From positions 10,985-16,264 of the forward strand of contig VBPB01000149.1 of assembly GCA_005893365.1 (NCBI GenBank): a stretch of DNA of 5,280 nucleotides, in the 5' to 3' direction. The stretch's first letter is position 1, and every line of letters begins with the position of its first letter. Under the pieces are notes generated by a model, which was given only the letters and a program-made list of their open reading frames with translations, did not search any database and was not told the origin of the DNA. Both the position numbers and the translations under genes were made by a program. This document shows, in pieces, positions 1 to 5,280 of this stretch. Source of the DNA: Candidatus Eiseniibacteriota bacterium. Its GTDB lineage: Bacteria > Eisenbacteria > RBG-16-71-46.

Positions 1-116
1 TGCTGGGGCGGGAGGGCCGCGCGCGCGTGATGGCCCACTACGGTTCGGAGCGGCTGGTGGGGGATGTCCGCCGGCTCTACGAGGAGCTGTTGAGCCGCCG
101 CAAGCGCGCGGGCTAG
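1..116 (+). CDS. C-terminal fragment of a probable GT-B glycosyltransferase (5' end outside window)
   Basis: Codons starting at base 3 read through to TAG at 114-116 and give 37 residues. They begin LGREGRARVMAHYGSERLV and continue with an LYEELL helix and a basic tail (SRRKRAG). Family-4 glycosyltransferases typically end this way: a 'GR.RV...F/Y..E..' helix, then a last helix with LYEELL that packs back on the N-terminal domain. The GC-rich third positions support real coding. The catalytic part lies to the left of the window, so donor and acceptor are unknown. The gene runs toward the minus-strand glycosyltransferase that follows, and the stop codons of the two overlap. The family call rests only on this short tail and its polysaccharide-locus setting. 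Confidence 0.6.
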   Translation, partial: LGREGRARVMAHYGSERLVGDVRRLYEELLSRRKRAG

Positions 117-1375
117 AGACTCCGATACAGCGCCGCGAGCTGCGGGATCCGCAGCTCGGTGGAGAAACGCTCGGCCGCCCAGCGGCCCTGCGCGGCGCGC
201 GCTTCGAAGGAGACCGGCCGGCGGCAGAACGCCTGGATGCGCGCCTGCGATGCCTCCAGCCGGTCGAGCCCCGGCAGGACGCAGGCGAACGGCTGGTCGC
301 GCACCTGCTCCGAGAAGTCGCCGATGCCCTCGGTCATCACCGTGGGCAGCCCGGTGAGCATGTACTCGGCGAACTTCCCGGGGGCCGCCACCTCGTTCAT
401 CAAGTGACGGTCGCGGAGCAGGAGCCCGACGTCGCCCGCGCACAGAAAGCGGACGACGTCGTCGTGGCGGCAGCTGTGCATGCCGTAGTCCTCCGGCGAG
501 AGCCGCGCCGCCTCGAGATGCGTCGCGATGAGCGGGCGGTCCTTCTCGGGCGTCAGGATGAGGAAGTAGGCGTCGGGGCGGTTCTGCCGGATGAGGCCGA
601 ACACCTCCACCAGCCGGTCGGGCACCTGCCAGCGTGCGTTGAGATTCCCGCTGTAGACGACCACGAAGCGCCGGTCGATCCCGAGCGCCTGTCTCAGGTC
701 CGCGCGCTTCGCCGGATCGAAGAAGAACGTGGAGGGATCGCCGACGCTGGGGAAGACCGAGAGCCGCTGGGCGTCGGTCTGGTCCAGCCCATAGCGGCGG
801 ATGAGTAGGTCCTTGAGCTTCTGCGAGACGCAGAGGACCGCGTCGCTCTCCCGTACCAGCCGGCGCTCCTCGCGGGTGTAGTAGCGATCCTCGGCGGCCC
901 AACGGAGGCGCGTGAGCGGGGAGGGCCGGTCGACGCCGATGCGGATGTACTGGAGCTCCGCGAGCGGATCGCCCTCCATCTCGGAGATGACGCGGACCCC
1001 GGGCAGGCGGCGCCGCAGCGCCAGGGCGAGGCGCCCCATCACGATCTGTCTCGTGTGCAGGACCATCCGGCGGTCCTCCCGCCGTGGCTCCCGCAGCACC
1101 CGCTCCACGAGCGGAAGCGAGAGGGCAGGGAACGGGGCCCAGATGGGGACCGGATGCACCGCGCCGCGGATCTGGCCGCGAAGGGCCGCGATGGGATTGG
1201 GTCCCAGCAGGTGGCGATGGGTCCACGCCCGCCACAGGGTGACCGGGTTGGGGGAGACGCGCACGCGGGCGATCAGGTCGACCACCAGGTCCTCGCGCTC
1301 GAGGCGCCGGAGGAGCGATACGTACATGCCGGTGTGCAGCTCGTCACCGCCCAGGTAGTGGTAGGTCCGGTCCAT
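113..1375 (-). CDS. Glycosyltransferase, GT-B fold, family-4-like
   Basis: Predicted cytoplasmic sugar transferase of 420 residues, a normal length for a GT-B enzyme. The N-terminal, acceptor-side domain includes VLHTRQIVMGRLALALRRR (about 105-123), followed by a VRVISEMEGDPLAE strand and loop (127-140). The C-terminal, nucleotide-sugar domain opens with VVVYSGNLNARWQVP (238-252), the usual first strand with a glycine loop. It later shows GDVGLLLRDRHLMNEVAAP (314-332) and KFAEYMLTGLPTV (334-346). The Lys and Glu of that motif (K334, E337) are the expected donor-binding positions; the first Glu of the classical E-x7-E pair is replaced by Val329, with a Glu one residue earlier. No signal peptide or membrane segment is visible. 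The ATG lies 14 bp after the TGA of the upstream glycosyltransferase, and that TGA is part of a TGAGGG ribosome-binding-like sequence, so the two genes are probably co-transcribed and translationally linked. Sugar specificity cannot be read. Confidence 0.88.
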   Translation of the reverse strand: MDRTYHYLGGDELHTGMYVSLLRRLEREDLVVDLIARVRVSPNPVTLWRAWTHRHLLGPNPIAALRGQIRGAVHPVPIWAPFPALSLPLVERVLREPRREDRRMVLHTRQIVMGRLALALRRRLPGVRVISEMEGDPLAELQYIRIGVDRPSPLTRLRWAAEDRYYTREERRLVRESDAVLCVSQKLKDLLIRRYGLDQTDAQRLSVFPSVGDPSTFFFDPAKRADLRQALGIDRRFVVVYSGNLNARWQVPDRLVEVFGLIRQNRPDAYFLILTPEKDRPLIATHLEAARLSPEDYGMHSCRHDDVVRFLCAGDVGLLLRDRHLMNEVAAPGKFAEYMLTGLPTVMTEGIGDFSEQVRDQPFACVLPGLDRLEASQARIQAFCRRPVSFEARAAQGRWAAERFSTELRIPQLAALYRSL

Positions 1376-1383
1376 GCGCGGGT

Positions 1384-1392
1384 CCGCCCTCA
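1384..1392 (-). promoter_or_regulatory. Ribosome-binding site overlapping the stop codon of the upstream gene
   Basis: On the minus strand the bases read TGAGGGCGG. The TGA is the stop of the 412-residue glycosyltransferase, and GAGGG is a Shine-Dalgarno-like core about eleven bases before the ATG at 1373-1375. A ribosome ending the first gene would sit on the start region of the second, which suggests coupled translation. The site is seen directly; the coupling is inferred. Confidence 0.5.
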
Positions 1393-2628
1393 GCGTGTCC
1401 CGGCGGTCCGGGCCAGGACGCTCTCGTAGAGCGCCAGGTGCCGGTCCACGTAGCGGTCGTACCCGTGCTCCGCCTCGACGATGCGGCGGGCCTCGGCGCC
1501 CATCGCTGCCCGCCGGCCGTCGTCATCCAGCAGCCGCTGGGTGGCTTGGGCCAGCGCCTCGGCGTCGCCGAGCGGGACGACGAGCCCCGCGACGGGGGCG
1601 CGCACCATCTCGGGCATCCCGGTCGTGTCGGACGCGATGACCGGCGTGCCGCAGGCCATCGCTTCGAGCGCCATGGTCGGAGCGTTCTCGGCGACGGACG
1701 GCATCAGGAACAGATCGGCCGCGGTGTAGGCCTCGGCCATCCGGGGCACCTCGGTGAGCCAGCCGAGTTCGTGGATGCGGAAGCGCCCCTCGAACTCCGC
1801 CAGGTGCCCCTTCTCCTCGAAGACGATGAGGTGGATGGGGCGTTCCGTGCCGAGCCGGCGCAGCGCCTCCTTGAGCCACGGGATGCCCTTCGAAACCTGC
1901 TGCTTCTGGCCCGACGGCATGCGGAAGGCGATGGCGCGCGCCTCGGGCGGGATGCCGAGGCGCCCCCGGCAGTCGGCCCGGTCGAGGAGGCACCAGGTGC
2001 CGAGGTCGAGCCCCGGCGGGATGACGTGGCATGGCCAGTGGGCGATGAGCGGGCTCGCCTCGGCGCGGCTCGCGATCCATCGCGACGGGGCGACCAACGT
2101 CACCGCCATGCGGCGGAACGCAGCGCGCTTCGCCTTCCAGAGCAGGGCCGTCGTATCCATCCACACGGTGAAGTTGCGCTTGAGGTCCGGGCACTTCCCG
2201 CACCCCGTGCGCCAGCGCTCGCACTCGGAGGGGTGGACGCAGTGCCCGGTCGTGGGCCACGGGTCATGGATCGTCCACACCGTCGGACGCCGTCCGGCGA
2301 GGAACGGCATGAGCGGCACGCTGATGTAGTGCGGATAGACCAGGTGCCAGTGGACCAGATCGGCGCGGCGGAAGCCGTCGCGCATCGGGAAGGTGAGCGC
2401 GATAGGCGAGAGCAGCCCCTGGAGGCTCGAGATGCGCTCGGCCGCGTACAGCCCGCGCTCGAGCGGTCCCACCCACCGGGGGTGGCCCTGCACCGAAGGG
2501 TCGTGGCCCTCCCGGTAGAGCACGAGCATCCGGGCGTCGTGACCGCGCTCGCGCAGCGAGAGGTGGAGCCGGTAGCCGTTGAAACGCTCGCCGATCAGGT
2601 CCCGCATGCTCACCTGCAGGACATTCAT
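1390..2628 (-). CDS. Glycosyltransferase, GT-B family 4, with Cys-rich HDPW...C..C..C..C motif
   Basis: Predicted retaining sugar transferase of 412 residues. It opens MNVLQVSMRD and NGYRLHLSLRERGHDARML (17-35), the usual N-terminal Rossmann start of GT4 enzymes. Residues 89-95 (ADLVHWH) and 119-124 (TIHDPW) are followed by cysteines 130, 136, 143 and 146 within ECERWRTGCGKCPDL, a hallmark of the WcaC-like branch of colanic-acid and exopolysaccharide transferases. The donor domain has KGIPWLKEALRRL (248-260) and ends with PSVAENAPTMALEAMACG. There E314 and E322 form a complete E-x7-E pair, followed by GTPVIAS. The frame stays open for 68 codons upstream to 2832, but that extension is low-complexity Arg/Pro/Ser and unlike the family. 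The ATG at 2626-2628 has GGAGG at 2639-2643, ten bases upstream, so I chose it. It is the first gene of a two-gene minus-strand unit. Acceptor and donor are unknown. Confidence 0.9.
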   Translation of the reverse strand: MNVLQVSMRDLIGERFNGYRLHLSLRERGHDARMLVLYREGHDPSVQGHPRWVGPLERGLYAAERISSLQGLLSPIALTFPMRDGFRRADLVHWHLVYPHYISVPLMPFLAGRRPTVWTIHDPWPTTGHCVHPSECERWRTGCGKCPDLKRNFTVWMDTTALLWKAKRAAFRRMAVTLVAPSRWIASRAEASPLIAHWPCHVIPPGLDLGTWCLLDRADCRGRLGIPPEARAIAFRMPSGQKQQVSKGIPWLKEALRRLGTERPIHLIVFEEKGHLAEFEGRFRIHELGWLTEVPRMAEAYTAADLFLMPSVAENAPTMALEAMACGTPVIASDTTGMPEMVRAPVAGLVVPLGDAEALAQATQRLLDDDGRRAAMGAEARRIVEAEHGYDRYVDRHLALYESVLARTAGTR

Positions 2629-2638
2629 GGGGTCCCAC

Positions 2639-2643
2639 CCTCC
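2639..2643 (-). promoter_or_regulatory. Ribosome-binding site that decides the start of the 412-residue glycosyltransferase
   Basis: The plus-strand CCTCC here is GGAGG on the minus strand, ten bases before the ATG at 2626-2628. It supports the shorter protein beginning MNVLQVS over the in-frame extension to 2832. A CCGGCCGG palindrome at 2642-2649 overlaps its upstream edge and could pair locally, but the stem would be short. Confidence 0.6.
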
Positions 2644-2818
2644 GGCCGGGGATGGGATCGGTGCGCGGTGCGGCTGGTCACGCGGAGGCGGGCGCGCCGG
2701 GGGACGCGACACGCGGTCGGATCTGCTCCACTCGCACCTCCTCGGCCTTCCATGGGGCGATCGTCCACGCTCGGGGCTTCGGCGAGAGGCACGAGATGCT
2801 TGACCATGAGCCGAGCCG

Positions 2819-2830
2819 GAGGTTAACCTC
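2819..2830. promoter_or_regulatory. Perfect 12-bp palindrome GAGGTTAACCTC, candidate operator
   Basis: GAGGTT is followed directly by its reverse complement AACCTC, with no mismatch and no spacer; the match stops at the next base on each side. ATCGAT, another palindrome, lies two bases further at 2832-2837. The site sits about 110 bases before the wzz-like start and 190 before the glycosyltransferase start, and overlaps the -10 position expected from TTGACC at 2800-2805. Its symmetry and place suggest binding by a dimeric regulator shared by both units. That role is inferred; no regulator gene is in the window. Confidence 0.35.
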
Positions 2831-2862
2831 AATCGATGCGAGCAGACACAGCGAAGCCCCCA

Positions 2863-2907
2863 CCCGCATCCGGCCCCGGTCCCGCCCGCCTCCCCGCATC
2901 CGACCCC
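2863..2907 (+). repeat. Two-copy 15-bp direct repeat with 30-bp period
   Basis: CCCGCATCCGGCCCC at 2863-2877 and CCCGCATCCGACCCC at 2893-2907 match at 14 of 15 positions and start exactly 30 bases apart. The 15 bases between them do not continue the repeat. The inner hexamer CGCATC occurs once more inverted, as GATGCG at 2835-2840. The copies lie just before the wzz-like gene, in its leader or promoter. They may be regulator-binding sites or a small local duplication. Confidence 0.45.
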
Positions 2908-2941
2908 CTATTCTGAGCGCGAGTTGACGGATTCTCCACGA

Positions 2942-4018
2942 ATGAGCCTCGCGACGCCAATGCCGCGCCCCGACGCGGTCACCAGCGCCCGTTTTCTGGC
3001 CGCCGTCCAGCAGCGCCGGGTGTGGCTGGCCTCCATCGTCCTCGGCGTCGGCGTGGTCACGGCGGTGGTCGCGCTGCTGCTCAAGCCCTGGTACACCGCG
3101 GAAGCCCGGCTGCTGCCGCCGACCGAAGGCAGCGACATCATGGGCAACATCTCGGGCCTCATCGAGTCGTCCGTCCTCAACCGCGTCGGCCTCTCCACGA
3201 CCTCGACCCCGTCCGACCTCATCGTCGAGATCCTCCAGAGCCGCCGGCTCAAGGAGGCGCTCATCCGCACGTACGACCTCGAGCGCCGGTACGACTGCAA
3301 GAACCTCGATGCCACCCTCAAGGCGCTGGACACCCACATGTCGGTCAAGGCAGCCTCCTCGGGGGTGGTGGTGGTCCACGTCGAGGATCACAGCAGGGTG
3401 CAGGCCGCCGAGATGACCAACTTCCTGCTCGGCGAGCTCGACCGCTTCAATCGCGAGGTGCTCAACACGCGCGGCAAGCGCATGCGCCAGTTCCTGGAGG
3501 TCCAGATCGCCGACGCGCAGACGCGGATGCTGCGGCAGGATTCGCTGGTCACCGCCTACGAGCTCCAACACGGCGTGCTGATGTCGGGCGATGAGAACGC
3601 CATGCGCGGGGTCGCGGACATCGAGGGGCGGCGGATCGCGCTCCAGGTGCGGCGCGCCTACGTGGCCAGCTTCAGCTCGCCGGAGAGCCCGGAGGTCCGC
3701 TCGATCGACGCGGAGCTCGAGGCGTTCGATCGCGAGCTCGGACAGATGCCGCACATCAAGAACGAGGGACAGCGACTGATGCTGGACGCGGCCATCCAGC
3801 GCAAGGTGTTCTCGCTCCTCTCCGCGCAGCTCGAGCAGGCGCGGCTGGACGAGATGCGCGACATCCCGACCGTCACGGTGCTCGACCAGGCGCGTCCGCC
3901 GGATCTCAAGACGCGTCCGCGACGCGGGGTGATGGTGTTGGGCGCGATGCTCGTGGCGTTCGGGGGGGCGCTGGGTTGGATCTGGTGGACGCTCCGCGGG
4001 ATGCCCGAGCATGCCTAG
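2942..4018 (+). CDS. wzz-like: Wzz-type chain-length determinant (polysaccharide co-polymerase), no kinase domain
   Basis: Predicted inner-membrane protein of 358 residues that would control polymer length by associating with the polymerase. Counting from the in-frame TTG at 2924, a short cytoplasmic N-terminus precedes membrane segment 1 (about 33-53, VWLASIVLGVGVVTAVVALLL). The periplasmic domain begins KPWYTAEARLLPP, as in the Wzz family. It includes the VKAASSGVVVVHVEDHSR strand pair (141-158), then long charged helices with coiled-coil character (about 160-315). VTVLDQARPPDLKTRPRRG (317-335) is the proline-rich stretch that typically leads into the second segment (336-357). The chain ends seven residues later, so no tyrosine-kinase domain is fused. 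ATG 2942 is preferred to TTG 2924 because TTG is a rare start and neither has a clear ribosome-binding site; this choice is uncertain by six residues. The polymerase-like gene follows on the same strand, probably in one operon. Confidence 0.88.
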   Translation: MSLATPMPRPDAVTSARFLAAVQQRRVWLASIVLGVGVVTAVVALLLKPWYTAEARLLPPTEGSDIMGNISGLIESSVLNRVGLSTTSTPSDLIVEILQSRRLKEALIRTYDLERRYDCKNLDATLKALDTHMSVKAASSGVVVVHVEDHSRVQAAEMTNFLLGELDRFNREVLNTRGKRMRQFLEVQIADAQTRMLRQDSLVTAYELQHGVLMSGDENAMRGVADIEGRRIALQVRRAYVASFSSPESPEVRSIDAELEAFDRELGQMPHIKNEGQRLMLDAAIQRKVFSLLSAQLEQARLDEMRDIPTVTVLDQARPPDLKTRPRRGVMVLGAMLVAFGGALGWIWWTLRGMPEHA

Positions 4019-4126
4019 CGGCTCACCGCTCCCGACGTTCCGGACGCGGCCGCCGGTCCGCCGCCGGATGCCGCGCGAGACGCATCCAGCGCCCCCGGCG
4101 GTCGAGTCCCGCTTCGCGCCCGAGCC
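4019..4126 (+). other. 108-bp gap between wzz-like and polymerase-like genes, open in frame
   Basis: The wzz-like stop (TAG, 4016-4018) and the next gene's ATG (4127) are in the same reading frame, and all 36 codons between are open. They would encode an Ala/Pro/Gly/Arg-rich stretch. No ATG, GTG or TTG occurs in that frame before 4127. Third positions in the gap are less GC-rich (26 of 36 by my count) than in the flanking genes, which favours non-coding spacer. A weak hairpin is possible, CGGAC (4041-4045) with GTCCG (4056-4060) around a GCGGCCGC palindrome, but there is no U-tract, so no terminator is called. No clear ribosome-binding site precedes ATG 4127. Confidence 0.5.
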
Positions 4127-5280
4127 ATGACGACCGATGTGAAGCCGACCCACCGCCCGGCGGAGTTCCTGGCCGGCGGGTTCCTGGTCGTCCTCTCCCT
4201 GTCCTTCGCGCTGGTGCTCGGGAATCCCGGCCTCTCCGGCATCCCGATCCTCGTGATCGCCCTGACCGCCATCGTCGCCGCACTGATCCTCTCCCAGGTC
4301 TATGCCGGCTATCTGATCATGGTGGTGTGCTGCTTCACCTTCGCGGTCGTCGCCGTGACGCCCGACCGCTACCTCAACGCCTTCGATTGCATCCTGCTGT
4401 TCATGTTCCCCTTCGCCCTGATGGGCACGCTCCGGCGCCGGGCGCAGGATGAGTCGCGGGCACTGGAGGTCGGTCCGGGTCACGACCGCATCCGGGAGGC
4501 GACCCGCCGGTTCGCCAAGGCGGTCGTCATCTATTACTCCATGGCGGCCGTGTCGATCATCCCCGTCATCTTCCGGATCGGGACCGAAGCGGCGCTGAGT
4601 TCCGCCTTGATCCTGGTGCGCACGATCGAAGGGGCGCTGCTCTTCCCACTGGGGCTCTGGTGGCTGCGATCGGAGCGGCGCATGAACCAACTGGTCGGCG
4701 CGGCCGTCCTCGGCGGCTTCCTGCTCGCCGGCGTGATGCTCACCGACCGGCTCACCATCGGCACCACGCGGCCGGGGATGACCTGGATCCTCAACCAGCC
4801 GGGGCACCTGACCGAGGATCCCAACCAGGCGGGCCTGAACTTCGTGCTGCTGATGGCGCTCGTCTTCGCCCATCACCCGGCTCGGCCCCGCTTCTGGAAC
4901 TACCTCCTGATGCCCGCCGGCATCACGGCCCTGGTGCTGTCGCAGTCTCGCGCCGGCGTCCTGGCCGCGACCGCCTTCCTGATGTTGGGTGTCCGGCGGA
5001 TCCGAGCGCGTTACATCCTGAGTGCCGTGCTGTTGCTGGGGGTGGGCGCGGCGGTGACGTGGCTGCTGCCCCCGGTCGGTATCCAGGGCCCCGGGCAGCA
5101 CGACTTCGGCTCCCGCATCATGAAGACCGTCTCCATGCAGCGGGGTTCGCCCGAGGTCTACTCCTGGATGCTCCGGGTGTACGGCTACATCACGAGCCTG
5201 AAGGTGTTCCTCGACAATTGGCTCTTCGGGGTGGGCTTCTTCGCGGCCATGTTCGTGAGTCAGCGGTACAACCAGCTCGG
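4127..5280 (+). CDS. O-antigen polymerase/ligase family membrane protein (3' end outside window)
   Basis: The frame is open from ATG 4127 to the window edge, giving 384 full codons with no stop. Hydrophobic segments lie at about 14-32, 37-58, 61-79, 87-101, 131-150, 156-177, 188-205, 235-249, 258-284 and 296-314, with short loops between. This is the many-helix pattern of Wzy polymerases and WaaL-type ligases. After the seventh, TRPGMTWIL and LTEDPNQAGLNF (228-239) resemble the family's 'R..G...DPN..A' loop. LSQSRAGVLA (271-280) matches the 'S.SR.g.la' signature, and NWLFGVGFFAAMF (364-376) is the 'plfGvG' motif after the large periplasmic loop (about 315-358). Family members are usually 400-500 residues, so a modest part is missing. 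It follows a Wzz-like gene, which favours a polymerase working with it, but ligase cannot be excluded. ATG 4127 is the first possible start after the upstream stop and lacks a clear ribosome-binding site. Confidence 0.85.
   Translation, partial: MTTDVKPTHRPAEFLAGGFLVVLSLSFALVLGNPGLSGIPILVIALTAIVAALILSQVYAGYLIMVVCCFTFAVVAVTPDRYLNAFDCILLFMFPFALMGTLRRRAQDESRALEVGPGHDRIREATRRFAKAVVIYYSMAAVSIIPVIFRIGTEAALSSALILVRTIEGALLFPLGLWWLRSERRMNQLVGAAVLGGFLLAGVMLTDRLTIGTTRPGMTWILNQPGHLTEDPNQAGLNFVLLMALVFAHHPARPRFWNYLLMPAGITALVLSQSRAGVLAATAFLMLGVRRIRARYILSAVLLLGVGAAVTWLLPPVGIQGPGQHDFGSRIMKTVSMQRGSPEVYSWMLRVYGYITSLKVFLDNWLFGVGFFAAMFVSQRYNQL

Larger units (their letters stand above)
2629..2941. promoter_or_regulatory. 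Divergent intergenic region between the glycosyltransferase pair and the wzz-like gene
   Basis: These 313 bases separate two transcription units that point away from each other, so promoters for both should lie here. I see no convincing small gene: the short open frames are Arg/Pro/Ala-rich and lack ribosome-binding sites. The left half is very GC-rich. The least GC-rich patch, about 2819-2850, contains the palindrome GAGGTTAACCTC. On the plus strand TTGACC at 2800-2805 could be a -35 box, with TTAACC (17-base gap) or TAACCT (18-base gap) as a poor -10 box. On the minus strand TTGAGG (2832-2827) is a -35-like match without a good partner. TATTCT at 2909-2914 is a -10-like match without a -35 box. 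No site is strong enough to name as the promoter. Confidence 0.5.

Noticed and set aside
2788..2801. Sigma-54-like GG...GC signal (GGCACG then TGC)
   Set aside because: The GG and GC dinucleotides are 10 bases apart and not the required 12, so the match fails on spacing.
2625..2807. A 60-codon minus-strand frame in the intergenic region (starts MVKHLVPLAEAPS)
   Set aside because: No ribosome-binding site, an Arg/Pro-rich second half, and it overlaps the real start of the glycosyltransferase by a few bases. Probably leader DNA.
1438..2826. A 462-codon open frame on the plus strand, opposite the second glycosyltransferase
   Set aside because: Low-complexity Arg/Ala/Asp/Glu composition and no motif; the minus strand carries clear GT4 motifs with E-x7-E, so this is a shadow frame.
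2629..2832. N-terminal extension of the second glycosyltransferase by 68 residues
   Set aside because: The extension is Arg/Pro/Ser-rich and not family-like, whereas ATG 2626-2628 has GGAGG at a good distance and begins a normal Rossmann strand.
4041..4060. Possible terminator hairpin between the wzz-like and polymerase-like genes
   Set aside because: Five-base stem with a ten-base loop and no following T-run; a terminator here would also separate genes that probably share an operon.
3976..4452. A 158-codon plus-strand frame overlapping the wzz-like and polymerase-like genes
   Set aside because: Arg/Pro-rich shadow frame of the membrane protein, whose hydrophobic segments and DPN and SRAG motifs identify the real frame.
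2678..5101. An 807-codon open frame on the minus strand, antisense to the wzz-like and polymerase-like genes
   Set aside because: Its product is a His/Asp/Glu/Gln/Arg-rich string with no domain-like pattern. It is the expected mirror of G/C-ending codons on the opposite strand, while the plus-strand frames encode recognisable families.

Overview
The window is very GC-rich, and its codons are heavily biased to G or C at the third position. Gene content and spacing are bacterial. It is a piece of a surface-polysaccharide (O-antigen, capsule or exopolysaccharide) biosynthesis locus from a high-GC Gram-negative-type bacterium. Nothing in it fixes the phylum; Myxococcota, Gemmatimonadota, Acidobacteriota or a candidate phylum such as Eisenbacteria would all fit. 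There are no RNA genes, CRISPR arrays, insertion sequences or phage genes.

Layout: (1) Bases 1-116 (+) are the last 37 codons of a gene whose end looks like a GT-B glycosyltransferase. (2) Bases 113-2628 (-) hold two family-4-like glycosyltransferase genes in tandem, transcribed right to left with a 14-bp gap. The downstream one ends tail to tail with the fragment at 1-116, the two stop codons sharing a CTAG. (3) Bases 2629-2941 are a divergent intergenic region with a perfect 12-bp palindrome and a 15-bp near-perfect direct repeat at a 30-bp period. It probably holds the promoters for both directions. (4) Bases 2942-4018 (+) encode a Wzz-type chain-length determinant (polysaccharide co-polymerase) without a kinase domain. 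(5) Bases 4127-5280 (+) encode a multi-spanning O-antigen polymerase/ligase-family protein that runs off the right edge.

Inferred joint role: the cytoplasmic glycosyltransferases add sugars to a lipid-linked repeat unit. The polymerase/ligase-like membrane protein joins units or transfers the chain, and the Wzz-like protein sets chain length. The flippase, initiating transferase, export pore and sugar-nucleotide enzymes are not in the window, so the polymer cannot be identified.

I found no convincing new system. The items most worth a second look are the possible operator and repeats between the divergent units, the open in-frame stretch after the amber stop separating wzz from the polymerase gene, the four-cysteine motif in the second glycosyltransferase, and the overlapping convergent stop codons.
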